From Ferrovibrio sp036381655 (GTDB taxonomy: Bacteria; Pseudomonadota; Alphaproteobacteria; Ferrovibrionales; Ferrovibrionaceae), in NCBI RefSeq assembly GCF_036381655.1, contig NZ_DASVCJ010000068.1, positions 1-64,000 on the forward strand: DNA of 64,000 bases, in the 5' to 3' direction. Below are positions 26,891 through 35,061 of the stretch, one piece after another; position 1 is the stretch's first letter; each line of letters starts with the position of its first letter. A model generated the notes under the pieces. It was not told where the DNA came from. It ran no database searches and saw nothing but the letters and a program-made list of their open reading frames with translations. The translations under genes were made by a program, and so were the position numbers.

Positions 26891-26918
26891 GCCCCTGCCG
26901 CCAGGCAGGGGCTTCTTT
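26891..26918 (+). terminator. Rho-independent terminator after the Lys-rich gene
   Basis: A perfect 9-bp stem (GCCCCTGCC / GGCAGGGGC) with a 4-base loop and a TTCTTT tail. It lies between two convergent genes. The minus strand lacks a good T-run, so it serves the plus-strand gene. Confidence 0.85.
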
Positions 26919-26932
26919 CGTCCGCAGCCGGA

Positions 26933-27331
26933 TCAGAGCGCGGCTTCCCGCTTCGGCTCGAAGAAGCGCAGCATGATCGCCAGGTCGCGGCCGCGGCGCA
27001 GGATGCGGCCGCCAGGAGCGATGATGGCGAAGGCGCCCTGCTTGCGCGCCAGCTTCGGCGTCTTGACGATGCGGTAGAGCGCGCCGTCGGCGCTGCGCTT
27101 GAAGACGGCGAAGGAACAGCTTTCGCGGTCGTAGCCGATCGCATAGTCGCGCCATTCGCCCTGGCCGACCATGCGGGCATAGAGATTGAGGATCAGGTTG
27201 AATTCGTGGCGGTTGAAGAAAACAGCCGGTTCGGCCGGTCTGACGACTGGCTTCTCGGCGCCCGCAGTCCGCGGGGCCTCTTCCCGCGCCGCCGGACGCC
27301 GATACTGGTGCAAGGCGATCACCTCGCTCAT
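26933..27331 (-). CDS. DUF2794-family protein
   Basis: A 132-residue cytoplasmic protein. The core VFFNRHEFNLILNLYARMVGQGEWRDYAI... followed by the strand-rich CSFAVFKRSAD and LYRIVKTPKLARKQGAFAII matches DUF2794, a family restricted largely to Alphaproteobacteria. Its function is not known. The first 35 residues are a low-complexity charged lead. It is transcribed away from the chemotaxis genes on the same strand as the altered receiver, 98 bases downstream of that gene. Confidence 0.78.
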   Translation of the reverse strand: MSEVIALHQYRRPAAREEAPRTAGAEKPVVRPAEPAVFFNRHEFNLILNLYARMVGQGEWRDYAIGYDRESCSFAVFKRSADGALYRIVKTPKLARKQGAFAIIAPGGRILRRGRDLAIMLRFFEPKREAAL

Positions 27332-27429
27332 GCCGAAACGGCCAACCTCCTCCCGCTCCGTCTTGGAGCTGCCCGAATCTTGGGCTTTGGCCGGTGCTGC
27401 GTCAAGCCGGCCAAACTTCGGATTGCAAA

Positions 27430-27981
27430 TTAGAGTTCCTTGAGCAGCTCTTCGATGGCGGTATCGGGCATCTGCTGGTCACCCTTGTCGATCATGTCGC
27501 GCCGGCGCTCCTCGCCGGTGTAGTTGGAGACCTTGTGCCGGCGCCGGTCGGGACCGAAGAAGTCGTCGGTGCGGACGAATTGCCGGGGCGCTTCGATCAC
27601 CACCGTGATGCGGCGCGCCATGGTACGCGCCGAAAACGGCTTGACCAGGAATTCGGTCACGCCCGCATCCCGCGCCCGCATCACCTTCCACTCTTCCGAC
27701 TGCGCGGTGACCATGATGATCGGAACGAAGACGTTCTTCGAGGCGGGATTCTTGCGCACCCACTCGACGAAGCCGATGCCGTCCATCTCGCCGTCCATAT
27801 GCCATTCGGTGAAAATGATATCGACGACGTTGTTTTCCAGAAATGCGATCGCATCCTTCGCATTCGTGCATTCGGCGATGCGCGCGACACCGAGCGGTCG
27901 TAAAACTTCCTTGATAAGCTGCATGTGGTTGTGGTTGCTGTCGACCACAAGCACCGAGACGTTATTAAGCTTGTATGCCAT
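27430..27981 (-). CDS. CheY-like receiver with Glu at the phosphorylation site
   Basis: A 183-residue protein with one receiver domain (about 8-130) and a 50-residue tail. The acidic pocket is reduced to VVDS (Asp14, Ser15), and the normal phosphorylated Asp is Glu59 in FTEWHMDG. Thr92 (VTAQS) and Lys114 (VKPF) are kept. Glu at this position often mimics the phosphorylated state, so this protein is probably phosphorylation-independent. The tail is arginine-rich (FFGPDRRRHK and GEERRRD). Arginine-rich tails on CheY-like proteins occur in alphaproteobacterial motor regulators such as the Cle proteins, which bind c-di-GMP; that link is only inference. It lies 24 bases downstream of cheD on the same strand, so it probably belongs to that unit. 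Confidence 0.85.
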   Translation of the reverse strand: MAYKLNNVSVLVVDSNHNHMQLIKEVLRPLGVARIAECTNAKDAIAFLENNVVDIIFTEWHMDGEMDGIGFVEWVRKNPASKNVFVPIIMVTAQSEEWKVMRARDAGVTEFLVKPFSARTMARRITVVIEAPRQFVRTDDFFGPDRRRHKVSNYTGEERRRDMIDKGDQQMPDTAIEELLKEL

Positions 27982-28005
27982 GACCGAAAGCTGCCCTGTG
28001 CTGCC

Positions 28006-28656
28006 TCAGTCGAACAGCTCGATGCTGCCGGCCGGCGTCTGAACAGCCGTGATCTTTTTCGCGCTCTCGCGCTGGAAGACGGCCTTGCCGCTGGCATCCT
28101 CGATCTGTTTGACGCGCGCCACGCCGGTGGACGGAAAATACTGCACCTTGCGCGGCAAGGTGCCGCGCAGGTCGGCGGCCATCACCTTGAAGCCCTCCGC
28201 CTTCAGATAGCGCTCGATGAAATCGGCATTCTGATGGCCGATGCCGCGCAGGCCGGCCAGCACATTGGCGCCGCCGAAGATCTTCACCTCCAGGCGCTCG
28301 CGCCGGCCGCCGGCGGTCAGGATGCCGTTGATCAACTGTTCCATCGAATAGCTACCGTAGCGCAACGCGGCAGAAAACGGCAAATCCGGATTGGTGTCCC
28401 CGCCCTTGTCGGGCAGCAGGAAGTGGTTCATGCCGCCGACGCCCGCCACCGGGTCGCGGATGCAGGCGGCAACGCAGGAGCCGAGCACGGTCGCCAGCAT
28501 CTCGCCCTCGCGGGTCGAAACGAAAAAGTCGCCCTGGAAAACTTGGACGACCTGCACCTTCAGCACCGGGTCGAAATACCGGCGCCGGTCGCTCGAAGCC
28601 ACGCCGCCGGTTTCGGCAGCGGCGGGGCGACGCAGGATACCCGGTTGCATGCTCAT
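28006..28656 (-). CDS. cheD: Chemoreceptor glutamine deamidase CheD
   Basis: A 216-residue CheD that deamidates chemoreceptor glutamines and can interact with CheC-type phosphatases. The catalytic Thr and Cys are in LATVLGSCVAAC and the His in GGMNHFLLP, followed by RYGSYSMEQLING, KIFGGANVL and GIGHQNADFIERYL, all typical. The start is uncertain: an ATG at 28656 (used here) lies ten bases after the upstream pentapeptide-repeat gene, and a further ATG six bases on is possible. It probably shares a transcript with its two neighbours. Confidence 0.93.
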   Translation of the reverse strand: MSMQPGILRRPAAAETGGVASSDRRRYFDPVLKVQVVQVFQGDFFVSTREGEMLATVLGSCVAACIRDPVAGVGGMNHFLLPDKGGDTNPDLPFSAALRYGSYSMEQLINGILTAGGRRERLEVKIFGGANVLAGLRGIGHQNADFIERYLKAEGFKVMAADLRGTLPRKVQYFPSTGVARVKQIEDASGKAVFQRESAKKITAVQTPAGSIELFD

Positions 28657-28666
28657 ACGGACCGCA

Positions 28667-29944
28667 TCATGGACTGCCGACCTGTTGCGGTTCAAGGCCG
28701 CTGGCGCCCTCGGTCACGGCATCGGCCCAGTCGACGCCGTCGCAAGCCGCACCGGCAAGTCTGGCTTTCGACAGATCGGTCGGGATCATCCGGCCGGTGC
28801 GTTCGCCCTTGGAACTGAGCAGTTCGGCGCTGGCGAAGCGGCTTTTGCTCAGCCTTGCGCCGCGCAGATCGGCGCCGGTCAGGTTGCAGCCAGCAAAATC
28901 GGCGCCGACGATGCTGGCGCCGCGCAGATCGGCGCCGGACAGATCGGCGAATTTCAGCACCACGCCATCGAGCTTGGCGTCGCGCAACGCCGCGCCGCGC
29001 AATCGGATGCCGGAAAGGTCCTGCCGGCTGAGATCGAAGCCGCAAAGGTCCTGGCCGCGCAGATTGGCCGGCCGGCCCTGCCCGCCTTCGACCCAGCGCC
29101 TGTGCTCGGCCAGGGCGGCGCGGATCTCCGCCTCGCCCATCGGCTTCGGCGGCTGCGCCGGCTCGGCCGCCATATTGGCCATGACGATATTGGCGCCGAA
29201 GGTCTCGACCTCGCTGAGATCGACGCCATGCAGATGGGCATCGGTCAGGTTGGCCCCCTGCAGGGTCGCGCCGGCCAGATTGGCGCCGCTCAGTTCGGCA
29301 CCGACCAGGTTGGCGCCGGCCAGGGTGGCGCCGCCCAGATCGGCCCCGGTCAGGTCGGCGCTGACCAGCTGGCAGTCGGTGAGGGCGGCATCCTGCAGAT
29401 TGGCGCCGGCAAGATTGCTGCCGCTGAAATCGGCGCCCAGCGCATCGACGCCGATCAGCGTGGCGCCCTCGAAATTGCTGCCGGTCACGTTCTGCCGCAG
29501 CACCGCGATGGCGGCGGCCGGATTCTGCCCGATCTCCAGCCCTCTGCGGAAATTGGCGCCGGTCAGGTTGGCGCCCGCCATGTTGACCTGCTCCATCTCG
29601 GCGCCGCGCAGATCGGCCCGGGTCAGGTCGGCCTCGCTGAGATCGGCGCCGGTCAGATCGGCCTTGAAGAAGTCGGCCTGCGCCAGCTGGGCCTTGCCCA
29701 GGCGCGCGCCGCGCAGCTTGGCCATGCGGAAGATGGCGTGGCGCAGATCGGCGCCGGCGAGATCGGCATTGGACAGATCACGGCCGGAGAAATCCGCCGG
29801 CTTGCCGGTCGGCATTCCTTTCAGCCAGAGATGATGGTGGTGCAACATCTCCTTGATATCGATCGGATCCATACCCGGCACCGCTGTCTTTCCCGTGCTT
29901 GTTACCATGTTTCCGGAACGCGCCATACTCCCCAAAGCCTTCAT
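28667..29944 (-). CDS. Pentapeptide-repeat protein in the chemotaxis locus
   Basis: About 425 residues. Two pentapeptide blocks (A(D/N)LxX units, many ADLSGADLR-like) are each introduced by a helical segment: MLHHHHLWLKGMPTGKPADF near the start and LAEHRRWVEGGQGRPANL in the middle. No signal peptide or membrane helix. It is probably a beta-helical scaffold. It sits ahead of cheD and is divergent from the chemotaxis operon, so a role at the chemotaxis array or motor is plausible but unproven. The start is unclear: ATGs at 29944 and 29926 are both possible and the frame is open to 30019. Its design is shared with the protein at 1037-1969. Confidence 0.75.
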   Translation of the reverse strand: MKALGSMARSGNMVTSTGKTAVPGMDPIDIKEMLHHHHLWLKGMPTGKPADFSGRDLSNADLAGADLRHAIFRMAKLRGARLGKAQLAQADFFKADLTGADLSEADLTRADLRGAEMEQVNMAGANLTGANFRRGLEIGQNPAAAIAVLRQNVTGSNFEGATLIGVDALGADFSGSNLAGANLQDAALTDCQLVSADLTGADLGGATLAGANLVGAELSGANLAGATLQGANLTDAHLHGVDLSEVETFGANIVMANMAAEPAQPPKPMGEAEIRAALAEHRRWVEGGQGRPANLRGQDLCGFDLSRQDLSGIRLRGAALRDAKLDGVVLKFADLSGADLRGASIVGADFAGCNLTGADLRGARLSKSRFASAELLSSKGERTGRMIPTDLSKARLAGAACDGVDWADAVTEGASGLEPQQVGSP

Positions 29945-30137
29945 AGATAAATGGATATCTATTTGACGATGCATGGTCTGACCCCGCAGTATGGACCGGC
30001 GAGCAACCATAGGTCGCATTGCTTCAAGCAGATGCCAGCAACTTCAGGGATTCGTCGGCGCCGAAGGATAAAAACGCCGACTGGTGCAAATCGCCCTGTC
30101 TTGTGGAACAATCGCGGCGGGTAAGGGGAAGGCGCTG

Positions 30138-30644
30138 GTGACTCAACACAATCATCGATCGGGCGGGAAACACGCCGAATCGCCTGGCGTTCCGGCCGCA
30201 TCCGGCCGTGAGCTCATCGATTTCGTGGCCCTGGTGCTTCTGGCCGTGAAGGAGGAAATCGAAGACCTGCAGCAGTCGCAGAGCGCGACCTCGCAGGCTT
30301 TCGCCAGCAAGCTGGTCGAGCTGGGCAAGCAACTGCCAAATTCGCCGCTGATGAGCGAGATCGTTGGCCTGATGCAGAACGACGACCTGCGCGCCCAGCG
30401 CCAGCAGCATGTGATCAACGCGCTGCGCTATGTGGAAGACATCATCCGGGAGCATTCCGGCCGCGATTGGGCGCCGCAGCTGACCGAGCGCGCCGCCGGC
30501 TGGGGCGAGGGCCTGATCGCCAGCCAGACGCTGGAGCAGGTCCGGGCCCATTTTCACCATTATCTGCTCGGCGCGCCGACCGACCCGTCCGTCAGTATAC
30601 GTCACTCCCGCGACGGCGCGGCGTCGGACGTGGAGTTGTTCTAG
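30138..30644 (+). CDS. Helical protein with CheZ-type DxxxQ motif (candidate CheY phosphatase)
   Basis: A 168-residue, mostly helical protein. A long helix pair spans about 24-65 and 72-105. The second helix contains LMQNDDLRAQRQQHV, which aligns with the catalytic helix of CheZ (QDFQDLTGQVIKR): Asp83 and Gln87 match the CheZ Asp and Gln that position water for CheY dephosphorylation. CheT in the S. meliloti chemotaxis operon is, as I recall, another divergent protein with this motif. Outside the motif there is no obvious CheZ similarity, and no C-terminal CheY-binding peptide is seen. The start is the GTG at 30138 behind GGGGAAGG; the frame extends upstream without support. It is the first plus-strand gene of the chemotaxis region. 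Confidence 0.55.
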   Translation: MTQHNHRSGGKHAESPGVPAASGRELIDFVALVLLAVKEEIEDLQQSQSATSQAFASKLVELGKQLPNSPLMSEIVGLMQNDDLRAQRQQHVINALRYVEDIIREHSGRDWAPQLTERAAGWGEGLIASQTLEQVRAHFHHYLLGAPTDPSVSIRHSRDGAASDVELF

Positions 30645-30751
30645 AGGCGGCCATATTCCATTGCGGCGACGTCAACGGAAGTTTAGCTTGTGAACGATAG
30701 TGTAATGCCGACTGCATTCATTACCTTTGTCAGGGAGCGGCGATAGCGAGC

Positions 30752-31297
30752 ATGGCTGACGACGACAACGCCAAGGTGACGGGAGCCGATGTCAGGCAGC
30801 CTGGCGATGCGCAATTCGTCACGCCGCCGAATTACCTGAAGATGAAGGTCGGCAGCGGCGGCATCGACAAGGAGGCGCTCAAGGAGGCGGAAATCGCCAT
30901 CCAGGTGCTGGGGCATAAGATGTATGCCAAATGGGCCGATGACGATCTCGACCGCATGCGCGCCGCCTTCGACGAGATGAAGCAGACCGATCTCAACGAC
31001 CCCGAAGGGGTCAAGAAGATGCTGCGGATCTGCTGGGACATGAAGGGGCTGGGCGGCACCTTCGGCTATCCGCTGGTTACCACCATCACGCATTACCTCA
31101 GCAATTACCTGGAGCATTGCCTCGAGCATGCCGAGGCCAGGGTCAGCGCCGCCGTCGTCTCGCCGCATATCGACGCGCTCTATGTCGTGCTCAGCCAGAA
31201 GGTCAGCGGCGATGGCGGCGCGATCGGCCGCGAGCTGGTGGCCGGGCTGGAAAAGGTCGTGCTGAAAACCGGCGCCCGCATCGGCGGGCGCGGCTGA
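30752..31297 (+). CDS. HPt-like helical protein lacking the phosphorylatable His
   Basis: A 181-residue helical protein. Residues 86-120 read like the core of a histidine phosphotransfer domain: KMLRICWDMKGLGGTFG compares with the family pattern R.AHxLKGxAxxxG. In this alignment the phosphorylated His is Trp95, while Lys98 and Gly99 are kept. It would therefore be a docking or inhibitory HPt-like domain rather than a phosphotransferase. I do not recognise a named family. It starts at an ATG 107 bases after the DxxxQ protein, in the run of genes leading to cheA. Confidence 0.6.
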   Translation: MADDDNAKVTGADVRQPGDAQFVTPPNYLKMKVGSGGIDKEALKEAEIAIQVLGHKMYAKWADDDLDRMRAAFDEMKQTDLNDPEGVKKMLRICWDMKGLGGTFGYPLVTTITHYLSNYLEHCLEHAEARVSAAVVSPHIDALYVVLSQKVSGDGGAIGRELVAGLEKVVLKTGARIGGRG

Positions 31298-31443
31298 TCC
31301 GCCAGCAAACCCAATACGTTGTGGCCGCTCACGGTGACAACCCCGTGATCTAGCGGTTCAAACTTGACCCTGCGAATCGGCATGGGCTAAGGTCAGCAAG
31401 CTGATTCGCCTCGGCGTTTCCATCTGTAGTGACGGGAAAGCCT

Positions 31444-31908
31444 GTGAACTTCGATCAAGGGTTGCTGCCGACCGATCCTGATGGCGCTGCTCACGCCGAG
31501 AGCGCGGCCATTCCCGCCGACGCCGTGATCGATGTCGAGATCGAACCGATCGGCGAGGCCGGCCGCAGAATCGATGACGACCCCGCCGCGGCCAAGGCCA
31601 AGGCGCTGCTGGGCACCATCGGCGACCGCTTCAATACCGAAACCCGCTTCCACGACCTTTCGCTGTCGCAGCTTGCCGTCCGTTCCCTCTGGATCGTGGA
31701 TTACCTGCGCCAGCTTGGCGAAACCGAGATGGCCGATGGCGACCTGGACAGCATCGGCCGCTGCGCCGACGATCTGGAAAATGCCATCATACTGATGTTC
31801 CAGCTTGCCGGCGGCACCAGCCAGGAACTGCGCCAGCGCTACCACGACATCATCCGTGCGATGCGCGCCGCCCAGCACGGAACCATCGACCAGACCCGCC
31901 CGCAATAG
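31444..31908 (+). CDS. Hypothetical helical protein of the chemotaxis region
   Basis: A 154-residue protein without signal peptide or membrane segment. The first 60 residues are acidic and probably disordered. The rest (RFNTETRFHDLSLSQLAVRSLW..., DDLENAIILMFQLAGGTSQELRQRYHDII) forms amphipathic helices. No family recognised. The start is set at GTG 31444 because GGGAAAG lies five bases upstream; an earlier in-frame GTG at 31429 is less well supported. It lies between the HPt-like gene and the STAS gene on the same strand, so a link to chemotaxis is inferred from position only. Confidence 0.55.
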   Translation: MNFDQGLLPTDPDGAAHAESAAIPADAVIDVEIEPIGEAGRRIDDDPAAAKAKALLGTIGDRFNTETRFHDLSLSQLAVRSLWIVDYLRQLGETEMADGDLDSIGRCADDLENAIILMFQLAGGTSQELRQRYHDIIRAMRAAQHGTIDQTRPQ

Positions 31909-32091
31909 ATTCACACTCCGTTAGTGAAGTTCAGCGAAGCCTCGGGCGCCGTTGTGGTTTTTTGGTAATGACCGCGTCATCCCCCTTCCGTCCCGGCGGA
32001 CCCTCGGCTAGGTTAAGTTGGATTTTACCTGATACCGCTTTCCGTGTGGTATCGGGGGGCTCGAAGGCATGGGGCCCAGGGGGAAAGGTGG

Positions 32092-32406
32092 ATGGAACCG
32101 TTCACGATCAGCAAGTCCGACGACACGGCCCGGCTCGGGCTTGTTGCCAGCATGGACCTGCGGGCGGCGGAGCCGCTGCTGCATAGCTTCCACGAGGTCA
32201 TGGCGCATCCCGGCAAGGTGGAGATCGACGCCTCCGCCGTCGACCGGCTGTCGACCCCTTGCGTGCAGATCCTGCTCTCGGCCGCCCAGCATATGGAGCA
32301 GCAAGGAATCCCCTTCGTCATCAAGGCGCCGAGCGACGCCTTCGTTTCCGCATTCGACGATTTGGGCCTGTTCTCGTTTCTCATGAAATGGCCGGTACAG
32401 ACATGA
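32092..32406 (+). CDS. STAS-domain protein at the head of the che core (CheS position)
   Basis: A 104-residue single STAS domain: VEIDASAVDRLSTPCVQILLSAAQ is the conserved strand, loop and helix, and Ser or Thr in RLSTPC would be the phosphorylatable site in anti-anti-sigma relatives. In S. meliloti the small gene in the same position, before cheY1 and cheA, is cheS. Its product binds CheA and speeds loss of phosphate through CheY1. By position this is the equivalent, but sequence identity was not tested. The start ATG at 32092 has GGGGGAAAGG upstream. It overlaps cheY by four bases (ATGA). Confidence 0.75.
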   Translation: MEPFTISKSDDTARLGLVASMDLRAAEPLLHSFHEVMAHPGKVEIDASAVDRLSTPCVQILLSAAQHMEQQGIPFVIKAPSDAFVSAFDDLGLFSFLMKWPVQT

Positions 32407-32768
32407 CTAAGACGGTTCTTACCGTAGACGATTCGAAGACGATGCTGCAGATGCTTCAGTTCGCTCTGAAGCAGGGCGGCTACGAGGTCATTCAAGGAGA
32501 GAACGGCCAGGAAGGCCTCGAACTGCTCGACCGCAATACGGTCGACGTGATCATCACCGACATCAACATGCCGGTTATGGACGGCATCACCTTCATCAAG
32601 GAATTGCGCAAGAAGGCCGCGAACAAGGCAACGCCGGTGCTGATCCTGACCACCGAAAGCAGCCAGGCGAAGAAGCAGGAAGGCCGGGCCGCCGGCGCCA
32701 CCGGATGGATCGTCAAGCCATTCGACCCGGGCAAGCTGCTGGAGGTGATTCGGAAGGTCAGCCCGTAA
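32403..32768 (+). CDS. cheY: Chemotaxis response regulator CheY (first copy)
   Basis: A 121-residue single receiver domain. The acidic pair is TVDDSK (residues 9-10), the phosphorylated Asp is in IITDINMPVMDG, Thr is in LTTESS and Lys in VKPFDPGK, so all active residues are present. It is phosphorylated by CheA. By operon position (STAS-cheY-cheA) it matches S. meliloti CheY1, a phosphate sink, rather than the motor-binding copy; that is inference. Its start overlaps the STAS gene stop and cheA begins 41 bases downstream. Confidence 0.93.
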   Translation: MTKTVLTVDDSKTMLQMLQFALKQGGYEVIQGENGQEGLELLDRNTVDVIITDINMPVMDGITFIKELRKKAANKATPVLILTTESSQAKKQEGRAAGATGWIVKPFDPGKLLEVIRKVSP

Positions 32769-32809
32769 GCTGGCCGGCAGAGACGCGGAGCAGAAGCGGG
32801 ACGCGCCAC

Positions 32810-35044
32810 ATGGATGATCTAGCCCAGTTCAGACAGACCTTCTTCGCAGAATGCGAGGAGTTGCTTGGCGACCTGGAAGGCCATTTGATGGCGCTCCAGT
32901 CTGGCGAGGGCGACAACAACACGCTCAACGCGGTCTTTCGCGCCATCCATTCGATCAAGGGCGGCGCCGGCGCCTTCGGCTTCGACCGTCTGGTCAATTT
33001 CGCCCATATCTTCGAAACCGTCCTGGATCTGATGCGGGACGGCCGGCTCGAGCCGGCGCCGGACTCCGTCCTGCTGGTGCTGCGCTGCGCCGATATCCTG
33101 TCCGACCTGGTCCGCGCCGCGCAGAGCGGCACCGAATTGCCGGAAGAGCATGAAAACGAGGGCCGCAAGGCGCTGATCGACCTTGCCGCCACCGTCGGCG
33201 TCAATGCCGACCCCAACGCGGCGGACGCCGAACTGGCCGCGCTGGACGCGCAACTGGCCGCCGGCGGGCCCGATACCCTCAATGCCGAAGCGCCTGCGGC
33301 CGAAGCGGCGCCGGCCAAGCCCGCGCCGCCGGCCAAGGCGCCGATGCTGAAATACCTGGTCAAGTTCGCGCCGCGCGACGCGCTGTATCAGCGCGCCAAC
33401 GAGCCGCTGATCCTGATCCGCGAGCTGAAGGAGCTTGGCGGCTTCCTCGCCCGCGCCGATGCCTCGGGCATTCCGGCCTTCGATCAGATCCAGCCCGAAG
33501 GCGCCTATATCAAGTGGGAATTCGAGATCGACACCGATCGCGGCGAGCAGGCCATCCGCGACGTGTTCGAATTCGTCCTCGACGATTGCGACCTCGACGT
33601 CACCTGCCTCAACCCGCCATCCGAGGCGGCGCCCGCCGCGCCGGTGGTCGAGGCCAAGCCGGTCAGCTTCACGGCTGCCCCTGCCGAGACCGCCGCCAAG
33701 CCGGCTGCCGCGGCCGCTCCCCGCAAGCCCGAGCAGGGTGGCGCCGCACCGGCGGCGGCCAAGCCGGCCGCCGCGAAGGCCGAGGCCGGCGGCGGCGCGG
33801 AAACCAAGACCGTGCGCTCGATCCGCGTCGATCTCGACCGCGTCGACAAGCTGGTCAACATGGTGGGCGAGCTGGTCATCACCCATGCGATGATCGCGCA
33901 GCAGACGGAACATCTGCATGCCGATCAGCATCCCGAACTCGCCAACGGCCTGGCCGAGCTGTCGCATCACATCCGCGATCTGCAGGAAAGCGTGATGGCG
34001 ATGCGCGCCCAGCCGGTCAAGAGCGTCTTCGCCCGTCTGCCCCGCCTGGTGCGCGAACTGGCGATGATGACGAACAAGAAGATCCGCCTCGACATGAGCG
34101 GCGAGAATACCGAAATCGACAAGACGGTGATCGAGCAGCTCGGCGATCCGCTCACCCACATGATCCGCAATTCCTGCGACCACGGCATCGAAAGCCCCGA
34201 CGAGCGCGTCGCCGTCGGCAAGCCGCCGGAGGGCGTGATCCATGTCTCGGCCGACCAGCGCGGCGGCCGCATCGTCATCGAGATCACCGATGACGGCCGC
34301 GGCATCAACCGCGAGAAGGTGATGAAGAAGGCGATCGAGAAGAAGCTGATCGCGCCCGATGCCGTGCTCAGCAACGAAGAGATCGATAACCTGATCTTCC
34401 TGCCGGGCTTCTCGACGGCGGATACGGTGTCGAACATTTCCGGCCGCGGCGTCGGCATGGACGTCGTGCGCCAGAACATCCAGTCGCTCGGCGGCCGCGT
34501 CCATATCCAGTCGCGCCCCGGCCAGGGCTCCAGCTTCATCCTGACGCTGCCGCTGACCCTAGCCGTGCTGGACGGCATGGTGCTGCGCGTCGGCGAACAA
34601 TCCTACATCCTGCCGCTGGCCAATATCGTCGAGAGCCTGCGGCCCGAGCCCGACCAGATCAACATCGTCGCCAATCAGAGCGAGTTGCTGCGCATCCGCG
34701 GCGAGTACGTGCCGCTGGTCTATCTGCACCGCATCTTCAAGGTGCCCAACGGCATCGACGATCCGACCAAGGCACTGGTCATCATCGTCGAACTGGAAGA
34801 CGGCGCGAAAATGGGGCTGGTGGTGGACGAAATCGTCGGCCAGCAGCAGGTCGTCATCAAGAGCCTGGAAGAGAATTTCGATCCGATCCGCGGTGTCGGC
34901 GCCGCCACCATCCTGGGCAACGGCCGCGTGTCGCTGATCCTTGACGTCGCCGGCATCAAATACATCGCCGAGCACGAGGCCAATCGCCCGTCACCGCGGG
35001 CGATGCAGCAACTCGCTGCTCCCGCGCTCGAAGTCAGCGCCTGA
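32810..35044 (+). CDS. cheA: Chemotaxis histidine kinase CheA
   Basis: A 744-residue CheA. The P1 HPt domain is at 1-110 with the phosphorylated His47 in RAIHSIKGGAGAFG. An Ala/Pro-rich linker follows, then a P2-like domain near 180-270 (LKYLVKFAPRDALYQ ... IKWEFEIDTD) and another linker. The P3 dimerisation helices begin at SIRVDLDRVDKLVNMVGEL. The P4 ATPase has an N box (HMIRNSCDHGIE), G1 (ITDDGRGIN) and G2 (GRGVGMDVV), and the C-terminal P5 CheW-like domain binds CheW and receptors. All catalytic motifs are intact. The ATG at 32810 starts exactly at the P1 domain. It is the central gene of the operon. Confidence 0.97.
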   Translation: MDDLAQFRQTFFAECEELLGDLEGHLMALQSGEGDNNTLNAVFRAIHSIKGGAGAFGFDRLVNFAHIFETVLDLMRDGRLEPAPDSVLLVLRCADILSDLVRAAQSGTELPEEHENEGRKALIDLAATVGVNADPNAADAELAALDAQLAAGGPDTLNAEAPAAEAAPAKPAPPAKAPMLKYLVKFAPRDALYQRANEPLILIRELKELGGFLARADASGIPAFDQIQPEGAYIKWEFEIDTDRGEQAIRDVFEFVLDDCDLDVTCLNPPSEAAPAAPVVEAKPVSFTAAPAETAAKPAAAAAPRKPEQGGAAPAAAKPAAAKAEAGGGAETKTVRSIRVDLDRVDKLVNMVGELVITHAMIAQQTEHLHADQHPELANGLAELSHHIRDLQESVMAMRAQPVKSVFARLPRLVRELAMMTNKKIRLDMSGENTEIDKTVIEQLGDPLTHMIRNSCDHGIESPDERVAVGKPPEGVIHVSADQRGGRIVIEITDDGRGINREKVMKKAIEKKLIAPDAVLSNEEIDNLIFLPGFSTADTVSNISGRGVGMDVVRQNIQSLGGRVHIQSRPGQGSSFILTLPLTLAVLDGMVLRVGEQSYILPLANIVESLRPEPDQINIVANQSELLRIRGEYVPLVYLHRIFKVPNGIDDPTKALVIIVELEDGAKMGLVVDEIVGQQQVVIKSLEENFDPIRGVGAATILGNGRVSLILDVAGIKYIAEHEANRPSPRAMQQLAAPALEVSA

Positions 35045-35061
35045 GGTGGAAGGTGGTGAGT

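Noticed and set aside
30645..30751. Flagellar sigma-28 promoter before the HPt-like gene
   Set aside because: GGCGATAG resembles part of GCCGATAA, but there is no TAAA-type -35 box at the right distance.
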